A stretch of DNA of 13,977 nt from TH1177 sp042138015. GTDB taxonomy: Archaea; Thermoproteota; Nitrososphaeria; Nitrososphaerales; Nitrososphaeraceae. This document shows, in pieces, positions 7,273 through 13,977 of this stretch. Every line of letters starts with the position of its first letter. Within the stretch, counting starts at the first letter, position 1. The position numbers and the translations under genes are program-made. Location of the stretch: positions 1 through 13,977 of the forward strand of contig JBHIVA010000053.1 in NCBI GenBank assembly GCA_042138015.1, written 5' to 3'. Below the pieces are notes generated by a model. The model was not told the DNA's origin, made no database searches, and saw only the letters and a program-made list of their open reading frames with translations.

Positions 7273-7801
7273 TTATTTTAATAGCCACATCGTAAGGATC
7301 CCTATTTGATCTAATTGTGACTTATAAACCCCTACAATACTCTTGAGAAATTTGAGATTTCCTGTTGCATTAGCATCAAAAAATGCTGCACCCTATGTAA
7401 TTTTTACATTATTTATAACTTTCCATATTCCCTTAAAATCACAGCTAGCACTACCATTTTCAATGGAAGAAAAAAACGTCCTACCAATAACTGAATTTGT
7501 ATTATCCTCTCTTGGTATTGCATGACTATTTCCTGTTGCAGATATCTCTATGCGATTCAAGATGCCATTACCTGAAAAAGAGAGTGCAGAAGAGGATAGG
7601 TTATCATTAACCTTTTGAGATTGCGGGAAATTGTATATTTCTGTGTAAATCATTTTTTCCCAAACTGAAATTCATTACTTGTTTATCATCAAGACCGCTC
7701 TGATTTTTTACTTGTAAAAATATCAATCCCCCTGTAAAATGAATTAATATAAATGCTCCTATCGATATCGCAAAAAAAAGGATGAATAATAAAATCTTCA
7801 T
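7273..7801 (-). pseudogene. Secreted protein gene inactivated by a frameshift and a stop
   Basis: The ATG at 7801 opens a signal or anchor segment (MKILLFILFFAISIGAFILI). The frame runs through QSGLDDKQVMNFSLGK. At a run of six A at about 7654-7659 the protein continues in the neighbouring frame (MIYTEIYNFPQSQKVND), with GNGILNRIEISATGNSHAIP and later ENGSASCDFKGIWKVINN. A TAG at 7393-7395 interrupts it. The same frame then goes on for 39 more codons (GAAFFDANATGNLKFLKS, then GVYKSQLDQIGIL) to a TAA at 7273. Repaired, it would be about 175 residues: a signal peptide plus a beta-rich domain, a style common among thaumarchaeal exported proteins. I cannot name the family. A sequencing error could explain the A-run change but not also the TAG. 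Confidence 0.65.
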
Positions 7802-8250
7802 TACCTATATTTTTTATGTAATATGTTTAGATATATTGGAAATAATACTCTAACGATATTAAAATAGATTATATGCCTATCTATGTATGTTCAAAGAATT
7901 AACATCAAGGGACCTCTGAGATTTACCAAATTGTATTAATATTAAAAATTATTCTATTAAAGATAATTTGTTAAAGCTTAATTTAAACTAGCTTATATAT
8001 TAACTACAAAGTTTTTTATTTTAACTTGTTTAGTTTTATAGATATTGAAACAACAATGTTTTGCCTAAAGATATAATGCTAGCCTTTTTAAGATTTACTG
8101 GTAGGTATGTTTTTTTAAGATAGTATATTATAACGAAATTGAAAATCTAATTTTATTAAAGCAGAATAACAGATCGATCTCTATATTTGATGATGTTATT
8201 TTTATTAATTATAATTTAACTTTAAATATTCAAAACTGTTTCTAACTATA
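7802..8250. other. AT-rich intergenic region upstream of the ATPase-cyclase gene
   Basis: No coding frame, RNA gene or repeat is evident. Its right end holds the promoter of the following gene. Its left end would hold that of the dead secreted-protein gene. Confidence 0.45.
8221..8228 (+). promoter_or_regulatory. TATA box of the ATPase-cyclase fusion gene
   Basis: TTTAAATA is centred about 26 nt before the GTG at 8251. This supports both the GTG start and a leaderless transcript. Confidence 0.55.
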
Positions 8251-9831
8251 GTGACTGTTCCAGGTATTGATCTCTTATTGGGAAGAAAAATCTCAAATCA
8301 AGAGATGGAAGATAATAACCTTTTTTTACTCATTGGTCAAAGAGGAGTTGGAAAAACAACTTATTGTAAAGCTTTTCTAGCAAACGTTCTTAATTCTAAC
8401 TCCTATATTATTTACATAAGTTCAAATATCACAGAGAAACAATTCAGGAATTTTTTCCCTGGAATTAATTCTCAAACCGTTCTTTCAAATTCTTTATTTA
8501 TTAACCCTTTTTTAAAGGAAGAAATAGAGAATGACTCTATTGTAATAAGGGAAGATTCTATTAATCAAAACAAGTTAAATATCGATTCAAAGTTATTTTC
8601 TACTTTCAAAACTATCGAGCGAAGATGCTTAGATATATGTGGAACTCAAGTAAACTTAAAAAAAGAAGAATTATTAACAAATGAAACCAATTTAAATTAT
8701 CAAAATGGGAAACCAAGTGAGAAGGAATATAGTAATGCTGTAGTTGTAGTAGTATTGGATTCTATTTCTCATCTTTGTACGATTTTTGAAGAAAAAGATG
8801 TACTTCGTTTCATAAATTTTTTAGCCTTCTTTTTAAAACATAACGGAATAAAAGCAATATTCACAGTCAACAACATCACTCTTGATCAGGGGGTTATAGA
8901 AAAAGTGAGTACATTATTTGATACAATATTGGAAATGAAATTATATGAAGATCAAATACCTGAAGATTCTAAAAGAATGATCAGAATATCCTCATTTACC
9001 GGTGAGAAAATAGTATCAAACTGGTTAAATGTTAAGCTTTCAAAAGAGGGAAGTCTAGTGTTCTTTGATCCTTTAGCTACAATCAAAAAAGAACATCTAA
9101 TTTGTACAGTTTGTAAACTGCCAATAATAGAAAATCCAATTTTTCACCAAGATATGGCGTTTCATAAAAATCATCTAGATGTATATATTAGATTACATGG
9201 GATTTACGGGGATTCAGGAATAACGAACATCGGACAAAGCATAGTTTTAGACGCGAGTTTTTTCTTTACAGACATAATCGGTTTGTCAAATCCATTATTA
9301 TCAGTAAGAAAACAGATACAAAAGATAGAATTGCTTAATAATATAATATCTCTTTGTTCTGCCTTCAAAAAGAATATGGATAAAAAGATCCTGCCTACAG
9401 GTGATGGCATGGCAATAGGTTTTATCTCAAATCCTGAAGCACCACTAGAACTCAGTGTTCAACTACATAAACAGTTACATAAGGAAAATGCCAATATTTC
9501 TGATCCCGATTCCAAATTAGGAGTAAGAATTGGTATTGCATCTGGATCTGTGTTTGTCGTAAATGATATTAATAATAATCAAAATATTTGGGGACCTGGT
9601 ATAATATTTGCAAGAAGAGTTATGGATATAGGTGACGGTGGGCATATTTTGATTGAAGGAGGTCTGGCACAAAATTTGATAACTCTGGATGACAAGTACA
9701 GGGATATTATACACTATATTGGTGAGCATAAAATAAAGCATGGTCAAGTAATGAAAATGTATTCTGCTTATGATCACGGAAACTTTGGAAATCCTCAGCA
9801 ACCATTAAAATTCAAGTCAGTTTTAGTTTAA
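8251..9831 (+). CDS. KaiC-like ATPase / zinc linker / class III cyclase-like fusion protein
   Basis: 526 residues, GTG start, no signal peptide, so cytoplasmic. Residues 1-275 are a RecA/KaiC-like P-loop ATPase: VPGIDLLLG, Walker A GQRGVGKTT (29-37), Walker B VVVVVLDS (164-171), and LFDTILEMK near the end. The ISSN segment (57-59) lacks the Glu pair KaiC uses after this strand. Residues 285-308 hold C285, C288, H299, H305 and H308, a probable zinc site. Residues 330-505 match the class III nucleotidyl cyclase fold: FFFTDIIG (D341), LPTGDGMAIGF (D385), GVRIGIASG and WGPGIIFARRVMD (R456). Both metal-binding Asp are present. The transition-state Asn is replaced by Ile (I452), and no Lys sits at the usual purine-selecting place (L381). 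The domain may therefore be a nucleotide sensor or an atypical cyclase. It is a single gene with no operon partner. Domain calls are firm; activity is unknown. Confidence 0.9.
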   Translation: MTVPGIDLLLGRKISNQEMEDNNLFLLIGQRGVGKTTYCKAFLANVLNSNSYIIYISSNITEKQFRNFFPGINSQTVLSNSLFINPFLKEEIENDSIVIREDSINQNKLNIDSKLFSTFKTIERRCLDICGTQVNLKKEELLTNETNLNYQNGKPSEKEYSNAVVVVVLDSISHLCTIFEEKDVLRFINFLAFFLKHNGIKAIFTVNNITLDQGVIEKVSTLFDTILEMKLYEDQIPEDSKRMIRISSFTGEKIVSNWLNVKLSKEGSLVFFDPLATIKKEHLICTVCKLPIIENPIFHQDMAFHKNHLDVYIRLHGIYGDSGITNIGQSIVLDASFFFTDIIGLSNPLLSVRKQIQKIELLNNIISLCSAFKKNMDKKILPTGDGMAIGFISNPEAPLELSVQLHKQLHKENANISDPDSKLGVRIGIASGSVFVVNDINNNQNIWGPGIIFARRVMDIGDGGHILIEGGLAQNLITLDDKYRDIIHYIGEHKIKHGQVMKMYSAYDHGNFGNPQQPLKFKSVLV

Positions 9832-10195
9832 CGCAAGGTTAATGAATGTGCATGTATGAAATTCTTTTTATATCATTTGAGATAAGATTAGAGATGATTT
9901 TAAAGCACAATAATATATTCATGGAAATAAATTGATATTTCATTCACAAGACACATGTTAATGATAAAAAGATAGACTAGTTCAAAAAAATATTAAAAGC
10001 AAAATCAATTGAATTTAAGCCATCTTAATTTCGCTGTAGATGAAAAAGGTATTATAAACTATTCGTAAGACCTGAAAATATCCTTTTGATGATGACATGT
10101 ACAATTATAATGCCTTATTCAGTTCGTTTTAAAAGATAGAATAAGTAAATTTAGCAACTCACAGTATAATCAAATATGAAAGATTTAGAGAAATT
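9832..10195. other. Intergenic stretch after the fusion gene
   Basis: No supported gene. The plus strand at about 10014-10065 reads NLSHLNFAVDEKGIINYS before a stop. The next frame reads YYKLFVRPENILL. These may be scraps of a decayed gene, but the evidence is thin. TTCTTTTTATATC at about 9861-9873 may serve as a U-rich terminator. Confidence 0.3.
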
Positions 10196-10438
10196 TTAGT
10201 CAAAACCTTCACTCTCCATCAATCTTCCAAAGCGTTTAAAAAATTTACACTCAGGAACGCAACCCGTAAATTGGTTGCAACCTTTTCCATCATAATATCC
10301 TTCTCCACTAGTTCTTCGATACCAAGAACTTTTATGAAAATACCATTGTTCCTTATATTGTTGATATTTAGCTTCTGCACTGATGTAATTTTTTGTAGTA
10401 TTATTTTCTATTTTCGGAATAGTAATCCTATGCGCCAC
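10196..10438 (-). CDS. Small 80-residue protein with a C-x5-C-x3-C cluster
   Basis: It starts at GTG (MAHRITIPKIENN). The choice is supported by a strong TATA box 26 nt upstream. The protein is soluble and rich in Lys, Tyr and Trp. A helix-prone part at about 20-32 (SAEAKYQQYKEQW) is followed by a Gly/Tyr-rich turn (SGEGYYDGKG) and GCNQFTGCVPECKFFKRF, with C54, C60 and C64. Three Cys suggest a metal site or disulfide, but no known finger matches. The frame on the opposite strand over the same bases has no such promoter. The family is unknown. Confidence 0.6.
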   Translation of the reverse strand: MAHRITIPKIENNTTKNYISAEAKYQQYKEQWYFHKSSWYRRTSGEGYYDGKGCNQFTGCVPECKFFKRFGRLMESEGFD

Positions 10439-10459
10439 AGAGATAGAAATAATCTAATA

Positions 10460-10467
10460 TTTATATA
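10460..10467 (-). promoter_or_regulatory. TATA box of the 80-residue protein gene
   Basis: The minus strand reads TATATAAA, centred 26 nt before the GTG at 10438. It is one of the two clearest promoters in the window and predicts a leaderless GTG-start transcript. Confidence 0.6.
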
Positions 10468-10728
10468 ACTACAGTAGGATTAATCTGTGAAAAGGTTTAG
10501 TAGAAATATTCAGAATTTTTTAATCAAAGTTCATTTACTATGTTATATATGCTGATAATCTAATAGTTTGTTATGCCAGTAAAATAGTAACTTGTAACAT
10601 AGCCATTATTCCAACTAAATTAAATTCATAGCCGATATTTTATTAAAAATTAGAAATATTGTGAATGCTAGGTGTTACCATATATTTGAATTCTGAGCAA
10701 ATCTAGTTAATTTAGATCCAGTGATAGA

Positions 10729-11388
10729 TTAGGAATTAGTACTGATATTCTTAAATCTTCTTTCCTGTCGAGAAGTAATTTCCTTTGTTAGATATAAAAG
10801 CAAGATAGAAGTAAGAATTAGAAGTATATTAGTTACAAGATTTGAAATATATTCAGAAAAAAAAGATGTACCAATAAGAGGAAAAAATATCGACGAAAGG
10901 AAGAGAATCCACCATCCTTTGACTAAAGTACTATCATCAAATGATAAAGCAAGGTTGGATTGGTCTGAAGGAACTTTGCTGGTAAATAATATTTCTTTCA
11001 TTATAAAATAAGGTTTCCACAAATTAATTATAGGAATAATACAATAGGCTACTGCTTTTAGCGGAGAGAATTTCAATTGAACTTCAGTGAATGAATAAAG
11101 ATTCTTGTACGATCTGAAAAACCAATATAGAAAAATTAACGCTATTAATAAATAAATTAATGAATACAATCCGCCATATACTTTGAATACTCCCTCTTCA
11201 ACATTCTGATCAGGTTTTCTTAGGTAGTTTTCTGATTCAGGGTTTAGATTTAGATTTATAGTACTACCGTTTGAGATAAGACTCAAAGTGATAGAAATTA
11301 AACTAAAACCAATACCGATATAAAGTGCAATAGATAAAAGTTTGGTGATTTTAATTAGTGAATTATAGGATCTATCAAGGGAGTCCAT
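10729..11388 (-). CDS. DUF4328-type multi-spanning membrane protein
   Basis: 219 residues with about five hydrophobic segments: 15-38, 73-91, 109-128, 157-173 and 184-201. A polar extracytoplasmic loop with Asn and Glu (40-66) follows the first helix. The signature region is FLYWFFRSYKNLYSF followed by KFSPLKAVAYCIIPIINLW, then KPYFIMKEI and GWWILFL. I associate this order (WFxxxYxNL, FSP, PxxNLxxPxxxMxEI, GWW) with DUF4328 membrane proteins, which have no known function. The C-terminus is basic and probably cytoplasmic (SRQERRFKN). The ATG at 11388 lies about 26 nt after a T-rich TATA-like element. It is divergent from the 87-residue gene at 11486. Confidence 0.8.
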   Translation of the reverse strand: MDSLDRSYNSLIKITKLLSIALYIGIGFSLISITLSLISNGSTINLNLNPESENYLRKPDQNVEEGVFKVYGGLYSLIYLLIALIFLYWFFRSYKNLYSFTEVQLKFSPLKAVAYCIIPIINLWKPYFIMKEILFTSKVPSDQSNLALSFDDSTLVKGWWILFLSSIFFPLIGTSFFSEYISNLVTNILLILTSILLLYLTKEITSRQERRFKNISTNS

Positions 11389-11392
11389 ATTC

Positions 11393-11407
11393 AGTTTTAA
11401 AAACTGA
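11393..11407. promoter_or_regulatory. 15-bp palindrome between promoter and start of the DUF4328 gene
   Basis: CAGTTTTAAAAACTG has perfect 7-bp arms around one base. It lies between the putative TATA-like element (11411-11418, minus strand TTTTTATT) and the ATG at 11388, where a bound dimeric repressor would block initiation. The AT-rich context makes such palindromes fairly likely by chance. Confidence 0.35.
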
Positions 11408-11453
11408 TGAATAAAAAGGTAATTGCAAGAATCAATAGTAAATTAAATAAGTC

Positions 11454-11461
11454 TATAAGGA
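11454..11461 (+). promoter_or_regulatory. TATA-like element of the 87-residue gene
   Basis: CTATAAGG (TATAAGGA) is centred about 28 nt before the TTG at 11486, which gives almost no leader. A GAGGAAG at 11474-11480 could serve as a ribosome site only if transcription started earlier. Confidence 0.4.
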
Positions 11462-11485
11462 AATAATACTCACGAGGAAGTTAAT

Positions 11486-11749
11486 TTGAACAACAACCCA
11501 ACATGCAATGCCCGTAAAACATCTTATAGAAATGGTAAATCTTTTGAAGAATGTAAAGATGAGGCTGCAGTTATTTCAGAGCAGATTGCGCAAAAAATTC
11601 AGAATAATGGTGAGGTATCATGGTCATATTTGCTAGAATATGTTAATCATGATGAATTAATCTATAAATTGACTTTGAAGTATCTCAAACAAAAAGGTCA
11701 TGACATTGGAAATAATAAAATTCCAAGAATTAAATTTAGTAGGATTTGA
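11486..11749 (+). CDS. Small soluble 87-residue protein of unknown function
   Basis: TTG start (MNNNPTCNARKTSYRNG). No in-frame ATG exists further on that would keep a sensible length. The protein is hydrophilic. It has two predicted helical parts: about 18-40 (SFEECKDEAAVISEQIAQKI) and 44-70 (VSWSYLLEYVNHDELIYKLT then LKYLKQKG). It ends in a basic tail (KIPRIKFSRI). The composition and charged amphipathic helices suggest a small helical, possibly nucleic-acid-binding protein. There is no motif I can name. It is transcribed divergently from the DUF4328 gene. Confidence 0.6.
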   Translation: MNNNPTCNARKTSYRNGKSFEECKDEAAVISEQIAQKIQNNGEVSWSYLLEYVNHDELIYKLTLKYLKQKGHDIGNNKIPRIKFSRI

Positions 11750-11887
11750 AATATAATAAATTTAGAAACGTAAGTAAAGTATATTCAGTCCAGTATTGGG
11801 AATACAGAATATAAAATTGTTATTTATCTTTGTTCGATAAACAAAGTTCTTGATGGATAAAAATGAGTAACCCTTTAATAAAATAGC

Positions 11888-12274
11888 TCAACGTCCACTT
11901 CCAGGTAATCCTAGTCCTTTTAGTGGTGAGCGATAATCACTTTCCTTCGAAATACCTTCTTTGGTAGTTACGAGAACTTTCCCTATTTCAGTGTCTGGTC
12001 TAGGATAAAAAAAGAAAGATTGTCCAGGAGCAAGAGTTTTTAAGTTTTGAACATCATTTTTTCCTAATATTACTTTGATATCATTTAACTGGTTTTTACC
12101 GGTATTAGATATTTTGATCCTATAAAAGATTCCAGAGATATCAGTCTGATCTTTTATTGCATCGATTTCCAAATCATATTCGGCTTTATTTAGCGAACTA
12201 TATAATAAGAATAAAATAATTGACAATGAGACTATACTCACAGATACTAAAATTTTTGAATTTAACAGATTCAA
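11888..12274 (-). CDS. Membrane-anchored beta-domain protein ending in GLPGSGR
   Basis: 128 residues from a TTG start. One N-terminal hydrophobic segment (about 8-26, ILVSVSIVSLSIILFLLYS) acts as anchor or signal. An extracytoplasmic domain follows with the pattern FYRIKISNTGKNQLNDIKV (50-68) and TLAPGQSFFFYPRP (80-93). This is typical of CARDB/immunoglobulin-like beta folds, where a strand, an NTG turn and an LxPGxS strand recur. The C-terminus is SPLKGLGLPGSGR, a Gly/Pro-rich tail I recall only vaguely from thaumarchaeal anchored proteins. No catalytic residues are seen. TTG 12274 is the only usual start before the helix. A structural or adhesive cell-surface role is a guess. Confidence 0.7.
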   Translation of the reverse strand: MNLLNSKILVSVSIVSLSIILFLLYSSLNKAEYDLEIDAIKDQTDISGIFYRIKISNTGKNQLNDIKVILGKNDVQNLKTLAPGQSFFFYPRPDTEIGKVLVTTKEGISKESDYRSPLKGLGLPGSGR

Positions 12275-12452
12275 GTTTTAGATATTTGATACCAAAGGTA
12301 TTAAGTATATTTAATTCAACTTAAAATAGAGAACGAAAAAACTGATATTTTGTATTATGTTCTATTGATTGGTTCTAATAGAAACTCATGTTAAAAAGCT
12401 TTGTCATATTTTATCAAATTATTTTTTAGGTTTAATTTCGTTATATATTACA

Positions 12453-12632
12453 ATGCGAGACTGTAATTGTTATCCGTCTTTTAATAATATAACACTAGAT
12501 CCTTTTAGAGTATCTTCGCATCTTACGATATTAAGATGTACAAAATGTGGTGGAAAAGTAGCGGAATGGATAGATAAAATTACGCCTACGAAAAAAGCCT
12601 TTGATCCAGAAATTCAACGATTACTTGTTTAA
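12453..12632 (+). CDS. Small zinc-finger-like protein (59 residues)
   Basis: From ATG 12453 the protein reads MRDCNCYPSF, then ILRCTKCGGKVAEWIDKI and a tail DPEIQRLLV. The four Cys (C4, C6, C29, C32) could bind one zinc ion as a CxC/CxxC ribbon; RCTKCGGKV is a typical zinc-ribbon knuckle. A TTG at 12369 would add 28 residues (VKKLCHILSNYFLGLISLYI) that look like translated AT-rich leader, so I prefer the ATG. Small zinc ribbons like this are common in archaea as DNA- or RNA-associated proteins, but no specific function can be given. Coordinates with the longer start would be 12369-12632. Confidence 0.55.
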   Translation: MRDCNCYPSFNNITLDPFRVSSHLTILRCTKCGGKVAEWIDKITPTKKAFDPEIQRLLV

Positions 12633-13053
12633 TATCATTTACAAAGTTTCAGTGAATCAATAATTCGATCTATTTGATATAAAACGTGGATGTTCAATTT
12701 ATGTAATAATGATATTATCAAAATGAGATATTATATTATTTTAAAAGATATTTTTTTACAGAGGTCGAAATTTTTATTTTTAAAAATCAACTTTAACATA
12801 TAAAGTTTATTTCATAAATTTAATATGCAATCTATTAAATTAATCATGCTCTTGCAAAAATTACTATTAGTAGAACTCTATTAATAAATTAAATCTCTTC
12901 AAATGATTGTAAAATAAATATTTCTAGAATTTTCACTAATAAGATGAAATGAATTATTATTAAGATTAATGAATTTTTAATAATACTTTCTAATTATCAA
13001 TTTCTTTTTCTCTATATTTGTTGAAATCTTTAAAATATGAGCTCATTTTAAAT
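12633..13053. other. Extremely AT-rich intergenic stretch
   Basis: No coding frame, RNA gene or repeat family is seen. It lies between two convergent genes, and its T and A runs (for example AAATTTTTATTTTTAAAAAT at about 12768-12787) could terminate both. Confidence 0.45.
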
Positions 13054-13356
13054 CTATTTTATAAAACGGCTCTCAATCTCATTTAATCTAAGTGAATAAC
13101 CTTCTATTTTTCGTAATTCAGAAAAATTAGAATCTGTCTTTATTTTATCAAAAAATGAGAGGATCTCCTCATTCTTTACTCCATGTTTCAAATCATATCT
13201 AATCCTGTTACAAACTTTATCTAAGCCACCATATCTTTTGTGTAACATTCGTTGATATCGTGTAGCATTTTCAGGAAGGCCAGTTAGATACTTTATAATG
13301 GTATTTTCCATATTTTTAACATGCCATTCTCTCATAGGAAAGCTATTGGATTGCAA
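13054..13356 (-). CDS. Basic helical 100-residue protein of unknown function
   Basis: It begins at TTG 13356 (MQSNSFPMREWHVKN); an internal ATG at residue 8 would give 93 residues. The protein is soluble, Lys/Arg/Glu-rich and almost entirely helix-forming. Recognisable stretches are MENTIIKYLTGLPENATRYQ, then RMLHKRYGGLDKVCNRIRYD and EEILSFFDKIKTDSNFSELR. The YQRMLHKRYGGLDKV region with its cationic face might bind nucleic acid. No named family is recognised. A TATATA sequence at about 13385-13390 on the minus strand, roughly 31 nt upstream, could be its promoter. Confidence 0.65.
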   Translation of the reverse strand: MQSNSFPMREWHVKNMENTIIKYLTGLPENATRYQRMLHKRYGGLDKVCNRIRYDLKHGVKNEEILSFFDKIKTDSNFSELRKIEGYSLRLNEIESRFIK

Positions 13357-13612
13357 GTAACTATCATAGTATTTAATTTAGGCCTATATATTAGGACCTT
13401 TTCTCAAAATAGTTATTCTGGATTATTATTTCAACATAAAATGTGCCTAATCTTCAAAGAGTGATCAAGTATAAGTATACATAACTTTAGAATGAAGGGT
13501 ATGAATTCTAAATAGCATTATACTAATAAATACCAAAATGTGAAGGTTGAAATATCTCAAATATTTACTATAATTAACTTTGAACAATCTAAATTTAAGA
13601 ACAAAGTTCTTT

Positions 13613-13977
13613 ATGAGAAGTAATGAAGGATCATACGGTGGCGGAGGTTCCAGCCGTAACTACGGAAATCGTGGCTTCTCACCATATAGAAGATATCCTC
13701 CAGCACCAGTAGAACTAGATCAAGAATATGATGTAAGAATTGAAGCAATGAGTAGACAAGGAAACGCGGGGATCGCAAGAATCCAAGGTTTGGTAATCTT
13801 TGTTGATGGTACCAAAGTTGATGATAATGTGAGAATAAAAATCAAAAAGATTGGTAGAGGACACGCAATTGGAGAAATAGTTTCATCAGTGTCAGCAAAA
13901 GAGCAAGAAGAATCATCAGTGTCAGCAAAAGAGCAAGAAGAATCATCAGTGTCAGCAAAAGAGCAAGAAGAATCATC
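13613..13977 (+). CDS. Gly-rich TRAM-domain RNA-binding protein with repeat tail (partial)
   Basis: 121 residues are visible; the frame is open at the right edge. Residues 1-31 are a disordered Gly/Ser/Arg/Tyr segment (EGSYGGGGSSRNYGNRGFSP). Residues about 33-90 form a TRAM domain: DQEYDVRIEAMSRQGNAGIA, RIQGLVIFVDG, DDNVRIKIKKIGRGHAIGEI. TRAM is a small beta-barrel that binds RNA; single-domain archaeal TRAM proteins are described as RNA chaperones that replace bacterial cold-shock proteins. The tail consists of exact copies of the acidic decapeptide SSVSAKEQEE, continuing past the window. A positive RG-like head and a charged repeated tail around one RNA-binding barrel would suit RNA condensation or helix-melting work. 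A TATAATTA at about 13569-13576 may be its promoter, leaving a leader of roughly 15 nt. Confidence 0.9.
   Translation, partial: MRSNEGSYGGGGSSRNYGNRGFSPYRRYPPAPVELDQEYDVRIEAMSRQGNAGIARIQGLVIFVDGTKVDDNVRIKIKKIGRGHAIGEIVSSVSAKEQEESSVSAKEQEESSVSAKEQEES
13883..13977 (+). repeat. Exact 30-bp tandem repeat in the TRAM gene tail
   Basis: The unit TCATCAGTGTCAGCAAAAGA followed by GCAAGAAGAA occurs at 13883-13912, 13913-13942 and 13943-13972 without a single difference, and a fourth copy starts at 13973. At 30 bp it adds ten codons (SSVSAKEQEE) per unit, so copy-number change keeps the frame. Identity at silent positions means recent expansion. The window ends inside it, which may also be where an assembly broke. 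Confidence 0.95.

Noticed and set aside
7343..7525. 60-residue plus-strand frame
   Set aside because: Antisense to the better-supported secreted-protein pseudogene on the minus strand.
9204..9801. Two minus-strand frames within the ATPase-cyclase gene
   Set aside because: Fully inside a 526-codon gene with recognisable domains; no promoter or motif.
7039..10110. Shared GACCTGAAAA and TGACATGTAC words at about 7054-7090 and 10071-10102 as a dispersed repeat
   Set aside because: The matching words are short with different spacing and unrelated sequence between them; probably chance in AT-rich DNA.
10271..10468. 65-residue hydrophobic plus-strand frame
   Set aside because: Opposite the 80-residue gene, which has a TATA box at the correct distance; the hydrophobic look comes from antisense reading.
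13883..13977. CRISPR array
   Set aside because: The 30-bp units are directly adjacent with no spacers and lie in frame within a coding region.
1..13977. tRNA, rRNA or other structured RNA genes
   Set aside because: No T-loop GGTTCRA arm paired with a CCA-side stem, and no GC-rich island, was found on either strand by eye.

Overview
The window is AT-rich archaeal DNA. It most resembles an ammonia-oxidising thaumarchaeon (Nitrososphaerota, possibly Nitrosocosmicus-like). The evidence is a glycine-rich TRAM-domain protein, a KaiC-like ATPase fusion, archaeal TATA boxes about 26 nt before start codons (leaderless transcription, often with GTG or TTG starts), exported or anchored lineage-type proteins, and no tRNA or rRNA. 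The lineage is an inference from protein style, not a database match.

Layout. 1-566 (minus): a two-gene unit with a 52-residue protein overlapping by 11 nt a JAB/JAMM metalloprotease-like protein that runs off the left edge. 650-850: an apparent TPR gene remnant. 1230-6240: a mobile-element graveyard. Four decayed copies of one small DDE transposon (about 0.7 kb, ends resembling GGTGCTGTTAASTTAACG and GGGATGTTAAGTTAA) alternate with two intact genes: an exported protein resembling the TTHB210/DUF5602 family (1690-2694) and a two-helix membrane protein (3851-4600). 6240-7801: two further decayed minus-strand genes. One is cut off at the broken edge of IS copy 4. The other is a secreted-protein gene disabled by a frameshift and an in-frame stop.

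8251-9831 carries the most notable gene: a 526-residue fusion of a KaiC/RecA-like ATPase, a small Cys/His zinc-binding linker and a class III nucleotidyl-cyclase-like domain, probably a stand-alone signalling protein. From 9832 on, short single genes alternate on both strands: a Cys-containing 80-residue protein, a DUF4328-type membrane protein, an 87-residue protein, an anchored beta-domain protein ending in GLPGSGR, a small CxC/CxxC zinc-finger protein, a 100-residue basic protein, and at the right edge the TRAM protein, whose tail is an exact 30-bp tandem repeat cut by the window end.

Apart from the JAB pair no operon is evident. Most genes have their own promoter and are separated by long AT-rich spacers, the pattern of an accessory, decaying region. 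The candidates for new biology are the ATPase-cyclase fusion and the JAB pair. The repeated transposon debris and dead genes suggest long-term relaxed selection.
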